A DNA stretch of 64,000 bases from Myotis daubentonii (GCF_963259705.1 NC_081844.1:39311341-39375340); one strand, 5' to 3'; shown: positions 11,061 to 22,520, numbered from the stretch's first letter. Notes: a model not told the origin generated them from the sequence alone. Numbers and translations: made by a program.

Positions 11061-11770
11061 ACAGACCAGAACTACAAAATATGAGTAGACATAAGCCCCA
11101 GTTAGAAGCTACAGGCCTGGCCTTATAAAACTCATGCTGCAGCAACTTGAACAGGACAAGCAGAGGCTATACCTTAAGACTGGGAAACTCAAGGAGGGTT
11201 CTGCCTTGCCTTGTCTCCCACCCAATCTCTTCCCAAGTTAAAAAGAGTCATCCATGGGAAGTATCTGAGTAAGATAGCTCTCCTGCTACCACCGGTAAGT
11301 GCATATCACCAGGAGAGCTTGATTAGATGGCACAGAATCAAAAAACTACATTTTAACATGAGGAGAAACTGGTACCAAAATATGAATGGGGAGAGAGAAG
11401 GTGTGATAGGGCAAGTGTAAGGAGAGAAAGATTCCTCTTTTCTATTCATTTGATTTTGACATCCAGTCCTCTGAGCTGGGGGAGTACTGGCTAGTTCCTA
11501 TTCTTCCAATTCCTTACTATGCCTTCTCTCTTGGTCTTATTCTTTCCTGTCATCATAGGACACAAACTGTCTCTTCAAGTTCTCACTTAGCTGCCCTGAG
11601 AATGATTCTGATAATGAACCCCTGGAGGGCATTGATACCTTTTTCATTTTTACATTTATTTTCTTTTTCTTTGGCTTGTCCCTCTTAGAACACTTACCCT
11701 GGCCCCCTTTATATTATATTACGTCTTTCTCATATTCCCTCCAGGTATGCTTAGTCTTACCCCCTTTCTC
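11060..11770. other. No clear feature
   Basis: There is no recognisable element boundary or gene. The CT-rich part at 11480-11760 may be very old retroposon sequence, but I could not place it. Confidence 0.35.
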
Positions 11771-12500
11771 TTTATTCTATTTGGACATTTCCTCCAAGAG
11801 CTTGTCGCCTCTCGTAAAGATCTGTGATGCTGATGCCAAGATCGTCTGACCTGATCTTCTTTCAGCTAGCATGAGCCACACCGACCCTTGTGATTCGTGG
11901 CCATCTGGCCTTTTTGAGCTGTTTCTTCTTCTCATCCCAATCACTGTGATCCTCATTACTGGAGGATCTGGCAGAGCATTGCTATCTAACTTCTCTGCCA
12001 TTTCTTCCTTTTCTACACCTGAGTTGAATGACTTATTGGTCATCATTGTTGTTGGTGCATTCTCTTACTGGTATTCTTTCTCAGCTCCAAGTAGGCATCA
12101 TGCTAATCTTTATCAGAATTAGAGATCTATTTATTGTAGTTTGAGTTTGAGTTCAATACTGTTTTTGATGTTGAGCTTTTTTGCATTGCCAAAATCATTT
12201 TCGCATACTCCTCCCTTACAATGCTGCTGAAGGTATACAGAGTTCCTTGCAGGTGCAGAAAGGTAGGATAGATCCAAACATTTTAAAAACCAAGGGAAGT
12301 CACACAGTGCAGCTCCTGGAAGATGCATCTCCAGTGGCCTGGCTTATATTTGCTGTGGATAGCACACATTGGGCAACCCTCTCAACCAGGTACACGCCAT
12401 CCTGTAGGTTAGGAGGCACATAAAAGAGACCTTGGCATCAACATTCTGATGGCATTCCAGTGTCACTTTATTCTTGCCTATGGTGCACCTGAGACATGTT
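11770..12500 (-). pseudogene. Possible decayed cDNA-like sequence, unidentified
   Basis: Read on the minus strand, several short frames look protein-like in succession. One reads SGVEKEEMAEKLDSNALPDP (within 11777-12046). Another, just upstream, includes YLELRKNTSKRM. The apparent reading frame shifts several times, as in an old processed pseudogene. I do not recognise the parent, see no poly-A tail or target duplication, and no splice sites. It may be chance or an unrecognised repeat. Confidence 0.2.
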
Positions 12501-12689
12501 GCTGAGGGGAATCTCAGACGGGCTGGTCACCGATGTCAAAGAAAAATAGCAATCCAACAAACTTTACTGCCCCCAGTTCCAGCCCTTTACATCAGGTCAA
12601 GGCAATAGTGAGTTTTAAAGAAATCAGAGAATTTCTCAATTCAGATTCTCATAAGCCATCATACTTATAAACATGGTCGTTTTCTGTGA

Positions 12690-12970
12690 GAAGTTTAAGT
12701 CTATGACCCAGAAGTGCACTGTGCTAGATGCCTTCCTTCAACACTACTATTATACCTGGATATTATCTACTTTTCCCATCTTGCTATTCTTGAAGATGAT
12801 ACTCAAGTGGCTCAACCTCAGCTAACCATCATTCATGGAGAGACTTTTACCTCCTGATAGACATCTTAAACTCCAGTGTCTTATTTGTTCATCACTTCTT
12901 AACGCCTAGCACAGTGCTTATTTTGCACTCAGGAAATGTTTGTAGGATAAATGAAAGAATTAATGGATGC
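12690..12970 (+). repeat. LINE-2 3' end
   Basis: A gatactcaagtggctcaacc block and an acatcttaaactccagtgtc block are followed by the terminal sequence cgcctagcacagtgctta and gtaggataaatgaaagaatt. This is the typical LINE-2 tail in plus orientation. Confidence 0.55.
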
Positions 12971-13340
12971 ATGCCTTTCATAGTCAGCTTGTATGGACCA
13001 TGTATAGGTTTAAGTCACAACTGTGCTGAAATAATTTCAACAATACTTTACTACTAATAAATATTATTTCTACAAATGACAGTAATGTTTACCCAATCAC
13101 CCACACAAAAATAGGGACTTCCTATTTCTGTTTCTTTAGGTAAAGAAGTTGGAGGTTGTCACTCCATTCTAATGAGTAAATAACTCAACAGACTGAAAAA
13201 TGAACTCTTCTAGGATCCAAAGGATAGATGAGGGTTCAAGGAAAACCAGGGCTTCAAGATTAGAAAGACAGACAGAAAAATACAGGGAGTCACAGATTAC
13301 TGGAGCAGAGACATATGTGTGGCAATTGCCATGGGAACCA
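12970..13340. other. No recognisable feature
   Basis: The sequence is moderately AT-rich and apparently unique. Overlapping frames on both strands at 13169-13442 have no recognisable motif. Confidence 0.4.
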
Positions 13341-13342
13341 GG

Positions 13343-13562
13343 TATTATCACAGCCTATTCAGATTTTCTTTTCTTTTTTTCTTATGTGAGTTTTGGCATT
13401 TTGTGTCTTTCAAGGAAATGGTCCATTTCATCTAGGTTATAACTTTGTGGGCACATAGTTATTCATAGTATTATTTGATTGTCTGTTTAATGTTCAAGGA
13501 GTCTTAGTGATGTTCATTCTTTCATTTATCATATTAGTATAGTTCCTGGATATAAGGTTATA
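13343..13562 (-). repeat. LINE-1 ORF2 fragment (inverted)
   Basis: The plus strand shows tattcagattttcttttc, gtgagttttggcattttgtg and tttcaaggaaatggtccat. This is the usual inverted L1 ORF2 segment upstream of the reverse transcriptase. The solo LTR at 13569 interrupts or abuts it. Confidence 0.75.
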
Positions 13563-13568
13563 ATCAAG

Positions 13569-13984
13569 TGCCCGGGTCCAGCCCCGGGGGCCCAGGGGTT
13601 CCCAAAGGTGTGGACGGAGTTGGCGAAGAATGTTTTACACGGAGACAGCATTCAGCGTTCAGAACTCACTAGCTCTCTTCAGTCTCTGTGGATCTTCCTG
13701 TGCCTGGCTGAGGCCACAGAAAGATCTGGAGGCAAGCTGAGCCTTTATTTTTATAGTCAGAGGTAAACAAGGTAGTGGTCACCAAAGTTACACTGTTTTT
13801 GTGAGTTCCACTTGTTTTTGTTCTTGTTGCACTTCCCTCAGCCCATTAGCTTCCCTGGTAAGATCTAGGGAGTTATAAGGTCAAGCCTAATTATGCTAAG
13901 AGGACTGTGCCCTCTAAGCTGGGACTTGTTTGTGACTTTGACAACAGGTCAGTCCGAGGCTTAACCCTATACCGGCTCCCCACA
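13569..13984 (-). mobile_element. Solo ERV LTR, class II-like, 416 bp, inverted
   Basis: On the plus strand it begins tgcccgggtccagccc and ends ggctccccaca. It is flanked by a perfect 6-bp duplication atcaag (13563-13568 and 13985-13990). Read on the minus strand, the 3' end (cgccaactccgtccacacct, then a cccctggg block) resembles the last part of the LTR at 6956-7756, and the start has the shared gggagccgg. The two are related families of different length. A TATA/AATAAA-like segment lies at about 13743-13757. No internal viral genes remain. Confidence 0.85.
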
Positions 13985-14168
13985 ATCAAGGTTAATCACA
14001 TGAATAAATGATTGAATGAATAAATGAAAATTTACTTTGAAAATAGTTTTTCACATGTGTCTTTCCTCTCTTTTCCTGCTGGCACTTTCTTCATTTCAGG
14101 ATTTAACCATTACAAATGGACCTTGTAATGATGCCTAAAAAAACTCTTTGAATATGAGGTCTCTTCTC

Positions 14169-14173
<5 letters not shown>

Positions 14174-14209
<36 letters not shown>
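14174..14209. repeat. (AC)n microsatellite
   Basis: About 18 uninterrupted AC units. No associated element end is apparent. Confidence 0.95.
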
Positions 14210-14211
<2 letters not shown>

Positions 14212-14925
14212 GTTCCTGAACACAATTAGACTAGACTTTATTTAACACTACTATCCCTATTTGCTTTCTTGACTAACACCTTCTAGCCATTTTCTTGAAG
14301 GTGTTGGTCAAGAAAAGCTCTCCTTTCCCTCTTCCATTAATTCAGAGTATATTTATTTATCTCATCCATGCTTTCTGACTGCTCTAGCTCTGATATTTCA
14401 AATTTATCAGCTGACTTCCTTCAGCAATTGTTGTGTGTACCTCAGATTTTATCATAAATGAATGTACAACATGGAGTATAACCGCAACTGGATTATGGAT
14501 CTCTTGGGAAAAGAGGGTACATTCTACCCTCCTACAGAATACAAGCCTGAATATGTACTACTATTTGTAATACTTTAAACAAAAAATATAAAATAAAATA
14601 AATTTTTTTTAAAAAAGAATACAATTCTGATTTGAAAACATAAAATCTACTCAGAAAACTACTTAGTGATTGATTTAATGATATTTGTTTAAAATTGCAA
14701 TTGTCATTTTCATGAAACTATTATTAGACACAAATACAATTGGGTGCTCACACACTAAATCTTCCATCTTATATCAATAGGACTTTGTCGATTTCTACAT
14801 TTTGGTTTAAGATATTCTTTTGTGCTCATCTTCATGAATCTCTATATATTTTTTATTAGAATCTTAATATGTTAAGATCTTAAGATATAAGGCTATAGAA
14901 CAAAAAGGTTAAGTACTTGTGTTAT
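14210..14925. other. Mostly unassigned; possible retroposon tail near 14450-14625
   Basis: The segment 14450-14625 ends in an AATAAA-rich, A-rich tail (about 14590-14625), as at a retroposon 3' end, but its family is not recognised. The remainder shows nothing clear. Confidence 0.3.
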
Positions 14926-14927
14926 GG

Positions 14928-15090
14928 GCACAGATTAGCCTGGTTTAGAATGATCTCTGGGTCTTTTTCCAACTGAATAACCTCAAGCAAGTTACAGAAT
15001 TTCAAAGTTTCAGGTTCCTCATCTGTAAAATAGAGACAGTAAGTTCTTATTTCATAGACTATTGGGAGAATTAAAAGACGTGAAGTATAT
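14928..15090 (+). repeat. MIR SINE fragment
   Basis: MIR core order is clear: a cctcaagcaagttacagaat block, ttcctcatctgtaaaatag, then a gacagtaagttcttatttca block and gggagaattaaaagacgtga. Confidence 0.8.
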
Positions 15091-15284
15091 GTCAACTTGA
15101 AAGAAAAGAACTGTCAACAGTGAGTTGTATATAATGTCCCTCTTTTCATTATAATGTTTTAAATTTTGTTTTTAATTTAATTTTATTAATAGCAAAAACT
15201 GGATCATTTAAAATATTTAGCATAGCTCCTGACAGAGAACAAAGTGCTTGATATATACTTATTTTTACTATAAAAACAATTTCA

Positions 15285-15440
15285 AGATCAAGTCCACACG
15301 TCTCATTTTATTTATAAGAAAAATGAGACCTAGTGAGGTCAAATGAATTGCTCAAGACCACTGGTTAATGAGAGAAATGTCCTGGAAAAAAATCCAGGTC
15401 TCCTGACACTAGATCTAATGTGTCTTCTAATTCCCATATG
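15285..15440 (-). repeat. MIR-like SINE fragment (inverted)
   Basis: The inverted blocks are aaaaatgagacctagtgagg, a gctcaagaccactggttaat block and ccaggtctcctgacactaga. They fit an inverted MIR or a related ancient SINE. Confidence 0.6.
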
Positions 15441-16180
15441 ACTCTGCAGTATGACTAGCTTCTGAGGGCTCCCCAAGGACCTTGTTGGTATGTTCTGCTT
15501 TATCTTATGTTAGACATGTGTTCTGGGAGAGTTTCATATCTAATATTTTGAAATTAAAAGAATAAAAATAAAAATATTTATGTCATCATATCCATTTTCT
15601 TTATTTTTCAAAAGGATCTATAAAATATTCATTTTTATGGCTAGTGATGCAAATTGAGTTATATTCAGATTTTCAGAGATATTAACATTATTTTAGGTTA
15701 AGTATAGTGGTATTTTTATCTTATGAAGAGTTTGTTATTTCAGAGCTTAAAAAACTATTTAGAATGTCAAAATGCTCATAATTAACCTCTTCGAAATATA
15801 TCCTACATGCAATTTTTAAAAATGCTTTCTTCACATATGAACCCTCCTCCCAACCCCTGTCTAACTTCATTATGTTTCTGATTGAATGATGGAAAGCAAG
15901 GACATTCTCTACAGACTAGAGTTTCCAAGGTGTGTGTTGGGGTATCTTTCCATGTGGCTTTGCAAATAAACTCCACTATTTATCAGGAAGGATATTTTTT
16001 CCATATTTTTATGGATATTTAGCTGTAACAATAATGATTTGTTTGGCTCATTTAGAATTACAAACCTTTTGAGAGAAGAAAAATTCTCCTAGAGGGAGAG
16101 CTAAATCAACTCTTATGCATTTGTAAGAAATGAATCCAAGCCTTTCTTGTTTCTGTTTCCCCCCCAAAAAAATTGTATAA
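15440..16180. other. No recognisable feature (AT-rich)
   Basis: No element ends, long frames or low-complexity tracts of note. Confidence 0.45.
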
Positions 16181-16720
16181 GTGAGGAAGTAGTGCCAAGG
16201 ACCTATTAGTAATAGTTATTTCCTAATTGCAGCGGGAAGCATCCTGCATGTTTAAATAAATATTGTTAACTGTGACCTCTCGCTTTGCCAGGACTGATAA
16301 GGCAATTGTTTGGCCTATACGAAGCACATACAGTATACACAGAGTGGAGTGCAGCAGGAAAACAGGAAACAATAAATCAGAAATTAGAGCACTGATTGTT
16401 GTAGCTAATTACATCAGGCTTCTGCTTAATTTCTCACTCTGTCATTCTAACCTGATTTTCTTGCCAACAGACTTTGCAAATTGCTGGTGTCACGTACATT
16501 CAGCAAATAATAATCCTTAGTTACTGTGACTGACAAATGAATGAGCAGGAGAAGATAGTTTATTATGCAAGGATGAACTGAGACATTCACCAGATACCTG
16601 CCTGGATGCTCTTTTAATTCATTTACCTAGATGAGCTGCATGATGCATTTCTCCAGGAGCAGAGATTTTGGCATCAAGACAGCTTAATTAGATTTGTGGC
16701 TTGGTTTGATAATATTGAGC
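16180..16720. promoter_or_regulatory. Candidate conserved non-coding element (enhancer-like)
   Basis: About 540 bp without any repeat. It is dense in homeodomain-type cores: cctaattgc at about 16220-16230, gctaattacatc at about 16404-16415, a ttttaattcattta segment near 16615 and gcttaattagattt near 16683. There is also a gtcacgtac E-box-like motif near 16488 and a tgatgcat motif near 16650. No long open frame or splice signal is convincing. This looks like deeply conserved regulatory DNA, but conservation could not be measured. Confidence 0.35.
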
Positions 16721-18130
16721 AAGAAGAAAAGATGGTACTGTAAAAGAAAGGGAGGGAAGAGATTGGCTTGGACAAAGAAAGAGATAAAGGGGTAACTTAG
16801 CTACTTAAGTCAAATCTGAAAATAATATGTTTAAGGGTGAGATTAGTCAGCACATTATTGAATGCTAATCTTGTTCACACATAGATTTGGTGAGCTAACT
16901 TGGTATTTTTCAACCCATTGTGGTTTGATTCCTGAAATTCTAAAGCATGTATGCGAAGAAAGAATGTTAAAAATGAGATGCTCTTGTTCAAAATTAATTG
17001 TTTGATTCCTCCCAGATTCTATTTGTTCATGTAGACAATGCATGTTCAATTCATTTTCCCATGATCCCAGTTCTGGTGTTGTTTGAAAAAACAATTTTCC
17101 TTTCCTTTATGATTTGACAAAATTTACATGGTCTCCATGCTTTAAACAATTTTGCTACAGTCTCTGAAGATGGAATATGGACTATCTAACTGAAGAGAAT
17201 TTTCACTCCATTGTTACTTAATAAATTTTCCGTATTGTGGTTATATTTTCTGCTTTCGTTGTAGTGTTTACTAATTAGATGATCTAACTGCTGGACAGAT
17301 CAGCGCTAGTGACCACTTCACCCAGGCGCTCTGCTTCTTTGGTGCTTAATAAAAATCAAATTACTTTGTTTAACCAGAAGGTACCATGTACCTAAGGTCT
17401 TTAGAAAGAGAACTGTTTCTCAGTTCAAGATCAAATTTACTTTGTTCTTCCATTTCTAGTGGGTCCTCATTTTACTGCTGTCTGCTTTCCGTGTCATCCT
17501 TAGGGGAGGAGAACATGAACTCAACACAGAGATGTGAGGACATCACAGCAGAACCTTCCTCAGGTCACAGAGGACATGGCAGAGCTGTGGGGTTCCCACT
17601 CTTTGGAAATCTCTGTTCTACTTGGTAAAGCAAGTGGTCAGAGTTAACTATTTCTTTAAATGTGTAGGTGATGTCTTACATGCCACTGATGAGGTTGGAG
17701 TGCAGGCCAATTAAGCAGCCCAGAGACTATGGTAGAAGGGCTGAAAACCAGAGTATAATTTGCCAATATTGCTGCAGGCCCAAAGGTCAGAGGCAGTGGA
17801 ATATTTCACTTCTAGTGTCTTTAAATGAATTCTTGTGTATCAAGTGGTTAAACCACCTCAAATCCCAAATTGACTCTTCAAGAGTCATTCTTAATGTAAT
17901 TTTTTATTTTATCCATGTTTTCAGACAAAATGTTATAAATATACATTAAATATTCATGGTATGCCTATTGTGCCATTTCATGTCCCTTCAGGGGAGAAAG
18001 TTTAATATAGGAGAAATGTATCCCAACTCATTGCTCTCAAAAACAGTTGAGGGAAGCAAACTTGAACTTAGAAAACAAGCATTGTATAACACAAACCATA
18101 ATGTGATATTCTAGATACCTAAATGAGTGA
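16720..18130. other. No recognisable feature (unique DNA)
   Basis: Open frames at 17386-17628 and 17668-17949 (plus) and 16855-17094 (minus) contain no motif I recognise. No repeat ends were identified. Confidence 0.4.
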
Positions 18131-18440
18131 TATTGACAAATACGGCTATGGAATTTAAAGGAAACAAATCTTTCAGAGAAGACTTTATGGTGATAATTTG
18201 ACATGAACTTGGAAGGATAAGTAGCATTTGGATAGCTGGAGAGGAAAGAGGAAACTTTTAAGCAAAGAAAATTGATTAGAAATGGGGAAAAAGCATGGCA
18301 AGACTGGAAATAAGGAAATGAGTGGTACAAAGGGTTAGGTGGGAAATATGGTTGGATAGAGAAGATTGCCAGGTACTGAGTGTTAGGGGAAGGGTTTGAA
18401 CCTAGTGTTATAGGTGGTGAGAATGACAGGGACAGAAATA
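18130..18440 (-). repeat. Probable LINE-2 fragment (inverted)
   Basis: A ttgacatgaacttggaagga block precedes a gtagcatttggatagctgg segment, then a degenerate ggaaaaagcatggcaagact. This parallels the inverted LINE-2 order seen at 5120-6330. Confidence 0.45.
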
Positions 18441-18446
18441 GAATAT

Positions 18447-18990
18447 TGGGGACCAGTTATAATTGTACGAAATATTAATCATGCTTTGTTAAACATGATT
18501 GTTTTGTTTTGATTCAAGAGGGCACATTCTAACCTGGCTGGGAGTTGCATGTGGGAACTGGGAGCTCACCTGGAAATGCAGCCCATCCTCCCCACCAGGG
18601 AGCTGCCTATTATGGAAAGATTAACAATCTTGTTGCAGAAACCAGAGCCACCAGTGCTTTGAAGACCCCCAACCCTTTGCATATCACCAGCCCTTGGAAG
18701 ACCCCAGACCTTTTCATACCCACGGGCCTTTGCAAATATCTAGCCTGCATTACCTAATAACTGCCCATTTGGCATACCCTTTTGCCTGCTTCCACATGTC
18801 ATCTTTGTTCTTCTACCCAACATAAGCAGCTGGCTTATGGTGGGGCGCAGAGCAGATTTTTGTGAATGACCTGCTGCTCTCTATACTGCCAGCAGTATTG
18901 GAATAAATGCTCATATATGATTCAACCCTGTCTCTGCTTAATTGGCTCAAGTAGTGATAGGCAGCATGGACCCATTGATTATCCAGTTAC
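18447..18990 (+). mobile_element. Probable ERV LTR (class I-like)
   Basis: It starts near tggggaccagttata. The 3' part has gacctgctgctctctatact, then gaataaatgctcatatatga (AATAAA at about 18902) and ttcaaccctgtctctgctta. That polyadenylation-signal layout is typical of gammaretrovirus-like LTR R/U5 regions. No target duplication or TG...CA pair could be fixed, so both ends are approximate. No viral genes were seen next to it. Confidence 0.5.
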
Positions 18991-19429
18991 AAGACCTCTC
19001 AGGGATCCCAGAACTAGGGACTGATGTGTGGGAAACAGACCCAGGAGAGGAAAGGCTGGAACCAACACATCAATTAAAATAATGCATGTTTTATGAGCTC
19101 AGGGTCTAGGTGGTGATTGTGAGGGAGAAAAGGAAAACATGAAGTCCAAGTCCATTCGGAAACAGAAGTCGGCAGATATCATGAGGTTTCACATAGAAGA
19201 TAAAGAGGAAAGTTGAGTCAAAAAGGACAGACTTGGCACCTGGAAGAATTTTCTTTGCTTTGGCAAGAATAGAAAATTTGGAAGAGCAAGTGTTTAGATG
19301 AAAAGATGACAGGGTGTCAATTTCCAAGGAGAGAAGGAGAAGAGACCGAGTTCTTTTCTGGTCTTAGCTGCCACAAGTCTTTCAGATGTGTCATTATTTA
19401 TCAGTTATAGACATTTGTATTAGTACACC
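18990..19429. other. No clear feature; purine-rich segment
   Basis: The purine-rich 19090-19350 segment may be more inverted LINE-2 sequence, but it is not distinctive enough to call. Confidence 0.3.
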
Positions 19430-19822
19430 TTGGTTTGCCTGAAGCCCACAGACTTGTCTGAGGACAGTGGGTATGACAACTGTGTGAAATGTGTCAAAAC
19501 TAGAAAGGTGTGTGTCGGGGTAGACAACCCGATGAAATACTATCAAATGCTACCCCTTAAATACCAGAGGCAGCATGATGTTTGGGTATGGGTACAAAGG
19601 GGTGGAGACACATATTACCTTCGTAAGAAGCTACCACAAAGAACTCTGCCTACAAATGGAGGTGGGTTTCTTAGCTTCCTTTCCTCTTCATTGACTCTAG
19701 TCAGCTCTAACATTAACCGTGCTCTAGGATCCTGGTTCTTGGACCTGACCTACTTGGGTTTGGTGTCTCTGCCAGTTGACTGGTATATAACTGGCTTGTC
19801 TCCTACTGTGCTTTTGCTCTAA
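19430..19822 (+). other. Unrecognised open frame, 130 codons
   Basis: A continuous frame begins MVCLKPTDLSEDSGYDN and has two closely spaced Cys pairs (CVKCVKTRKVC at about residues 18-28). I recognise no family. No poly-A signal, splice site or coding neighbour supports it. It runs up to just before a Helitron. It is most likely chance or part of an old element. Confidence 0.12.
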
Positions 19823-19940
19823 ATACTAGGCTTTGGGGTCCAGTGTCTAACCTCATCCCATTCACTAGTGATTGGCTTTGCAATTGCTGAGTTGTCACTG
19901 TCCATTGGAAGGGACTAAACAGTTTAGAATAATGTATATA

Positions 19941-20279
19941 TCCTATATAATAAAAGCATAATATGCAAATTGACTGACCGGTGGAATGACCAGTTGGCGG
20001 GGGGTGGGGCCGGCAAGCAGGCGGCGCCAGGCCAGCCAAGGTGCATGCCAGCGGGCAGAGGGAGGAGAGGGTGATGGGGGGGAGGGGGAGGTGGCAGCAA
20101 CCAGCCAAGGAGCAATGGGCAGCCTGGTCGCCTCCCACAGAGGGAGGCCAGACTGTGGGGAGTGGGCCTAAGCCATCAGTAGGACATCCCCTGAGGGTTC
20201 CTGGACTGTGAGAGGGCGCAGGCTGGGCTGAGGGACCCCCCACCCTGAGTGCATGAATTTTCATGCACTGGGCCCCTAG
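19941..20279 (+). mobile_element. Non-autonomous Helitron (HeliBat-like)
   Basis: The 5' end is tcctatataataaaagcata. The 3' end has a hairpin (arms 20248-20257 and 20260-20269, 10 bp, 2-nt loop) followed by gggcccctag. Flanking bases are A (19940) and T (20280), the expected A/T insertion site without duplication. The middle is GC-rich (gcgg, gggtggggcc) and non-coding. These ends match the Helitron families known from vesper bats. It abuts a (TA)n tract directly. Confidence 0.93.
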
Positions 20280-20291
20280 TATATAAATATA

Positions 20292-20294
<3 letters not shown>

Positions 20295-20351
<57 letters not shown>
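20295..20351. repeat. (TA)n microsatellite
   Basis: About 28 TA units begin 15 bp after the Helitron end. The long frames predicted across it (YIYIYI repeats) are artefacts. Confidence 0.95.
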
Positions 20352-20353
<2 letters not shown>

Positions 20354-21631
20354 TTCCATTTTCTTTCACTTCTTTCACACCTCAATCACTACAACATTAG
20401 ACATGAAAGGCTGATACTTTTGCTTGTCACTCTACTTTTACTCACTTCATCCTCACTGCCAGATGGCATGGGACTAAAAATCAAAGCAGCAGCATATTTG
20501 TACTTTTCGCACATATTAGCATCTGTGACAATTTCAAACTTTGTGCAAGAGAAAAGGATATGATTGTGAACTGCATGTCTTCCTTATCCCATGTGAGTAC
20601 AATAAGGAGCTCAAACACATGTCCTTATTCAAGATAGTTCATATTAATCTAGATACTGTGGTACTTATAGGGAGAGACTGAAGATTCAAACCACTCCCCA
20701 AAGGAAAGCCACTTGTAACTACCTTAGATAATAATAGGAGGATCCTTCCAAATGAAACCAAGATAAAATTTGAGGTTGACTTTTGTAGATGAGCCAATTC
20801 GAGTTGTAAGGAGCCCAAGGCTTGGTTTGCAGTGTCCAGTGCAGCATAGTCTCCCAGTTAAGTCATTAATCTGGTTTCATTTTTACCCTATTTAAAACCC
20901 AGCTAACAGAACTTATACAAAGATCACTGTATTGATCCAAATTTTGGCCCAAATTTTGGATCTAGAATGGAGGTTGGTCAGAATTGGCCCAGATTGACAT
21001 TATAGGAAAACTTGTTTTATTCCCACCCCCCTTTCCCATGGACTTTAAAATATTCTTTCTCCAGGCAATTTTCACTGGTGAATGATTTGCTATAAATGGG
21101 TGCACTGTACTAGTTCAAAGTTTTTATTTTAATCAGGGTTCCCAGAATAATTAACTTTGAAAAGAGCCTCAGCATCTTCACTTCTTTTTTTTTTTAACCT
21201 AAATTTGAAATACTCTTGCTTTCCTGGACCCTGATGACACCGTAAATGGGAATGTCACTAAGAGCTTATGCTGCTCATTAGTGCAGCTCCACACACCTGT
21301 GCCACACTATGTCTATAAAAGACTGGGCTTGCTGCCTTAGGGAGGACCATATAAAAGAGGCTGCTTCAGGCAAGATCCCTCTGGGGAGGAATATTGTTTT
21401 CTCTTTAAAAAAATATTAGTTCTAATAGTTTCTTCCTATAAGATCATGGGAAGAGAAAAGCTTAAAGAAGAAAAGCACAATTCTGTCAAAATCCAGTTAA
21501 CCCCTTTCCTGAAAAAAACATTATTGGTAAGAGTTGTAATCTTTGTACTTGACTGATTTACTCCACAGGCAAAGAAAACCTGAGTTTAAGTGTTTGTGTC
21601 TGGGGATGTGAATAGCATAAGTACTAGACTG
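20352..21631. other. No recognisable feature
   Basis: Apparently unique DNA. A T-run occurs at 21185-21195. No element ends or coding signal seen. Confidence 0.4.
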
Positions 21632-21866
21632 CAGTGATGGCGAACCTTTTGAGCTCGGCGTGTCAGCATTTTGTAAAACCCTAACTTAACTCTGGTGCCG
21701 TGTCACATATAGAAATCTTTTGATATTTGCAACCATAGTAAAACAAAGACTTATAATTTTGATATTTATTTTATATATTTAAATGCCATTTAACGAAGAA
21801 AAATCAACCAACAAAATGAGTTCACGTGTCACTTCTGACACGCGTGTCATAGGTTCGCCATCACCG
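21632..21866 (+). mobile_element. Short non-autonomous hAT element (family B, copy 1)
   Basis: Left end cagtgatggcgaacctttt, right end ggttcgccatcaccg. These are inverted repeats with one mismatch at the tip. The body is nearly identical to 38912-39147 in the same orientation. Flanks both hold a CTAG core (gtactagactg and gcctagag), but a clean 8-bp duplication is no longer readable. No coding capacity. Confidence 0.88.
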
Positions 21867-22139
21867 GCCTAGAGGCTGTGGTTCAGCCGAGGATTCTAGA
21901 GGACTTCAGAATTCTCCTCATTCATCAGCCCCATCAGCCGCTTTCCTACCCCACATTTGCACCCCAAATGTACATGCCAAAATCCTTTCTAGGTAGGAAT
22001 TCTGAAGCCATCACACACTAGAAAAGCAAACCTAGGTTCAACTGGAGATCCTCATGGGTTGCATAGAGCAACAATCTCAGTAACAGCCCTTGCTGTTCCC
22101 AGCTTCTGTTCATTGTCCCCATTTTCATACTGACTCCGC

Positions 22140-22520
22140 CTCTGTTCTAGGGGCCATGCTCAGCCACAAGATCCCCTTCCCAGGCCTGTTTTACTGTCAC
22201 AGATGTCATGTGACAGTTTTAGCCAATGAGAAGTAAATATAAACTTTAAGTCGGGCTTCTTGGAAAATTATTTTAGAAGAGGCAGCTAACTTTGCTCTTT
22301 CTTATTTTCCTACCTGGACAAAATATATAATGCGAGCGGCGAAGTAGTCATGTTGTGACCGGGAGTGAGGGATGTGGGAGATAAATCCACATGCTAAAGA
22401 TGGCTGGACAGAAAGGCAGAAGAGATTCAGGTCCCTGAAGGTACTGTAGCGTCAATACCCTAAAGCTCTTGGTGCAGGCAAACCTATTCCAGACTGGTAG
22501 AGTCGTACAAGTGATTTTTT
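22140..22520 (+). repeat. Possible ancient LTR-like or other interspersed repeat
   Basis: It holds the order ttttagccaatgagaagtaa, a gtagtcatgttgtgaccggg block, then acatgctaaagatggctgga, cagaaaggcagaagagattc and aggtccctgaagg. This resembles a mammal-wide repeat in plus orientation, but I cannot name the family. Boundaries are approximate. Confidence 0.4.

Noticed and set aside
12070..12125. Short minus-strand match to the middle of U6 snRNA (agattagcatg)
   Set aside because: Only about a dozen bases match. The U6 5' and 3' parts and a terminator are absent.
19803..20378. 191-codon minus-strand open frame and overlapping frames with YIYIYI runs
   Set aside because: They are translations of a (TA)n microsatellite and a non-coding Helitron body. 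The same artefact occurs at 23619-23887, 44072-44402 and 53659-53976.
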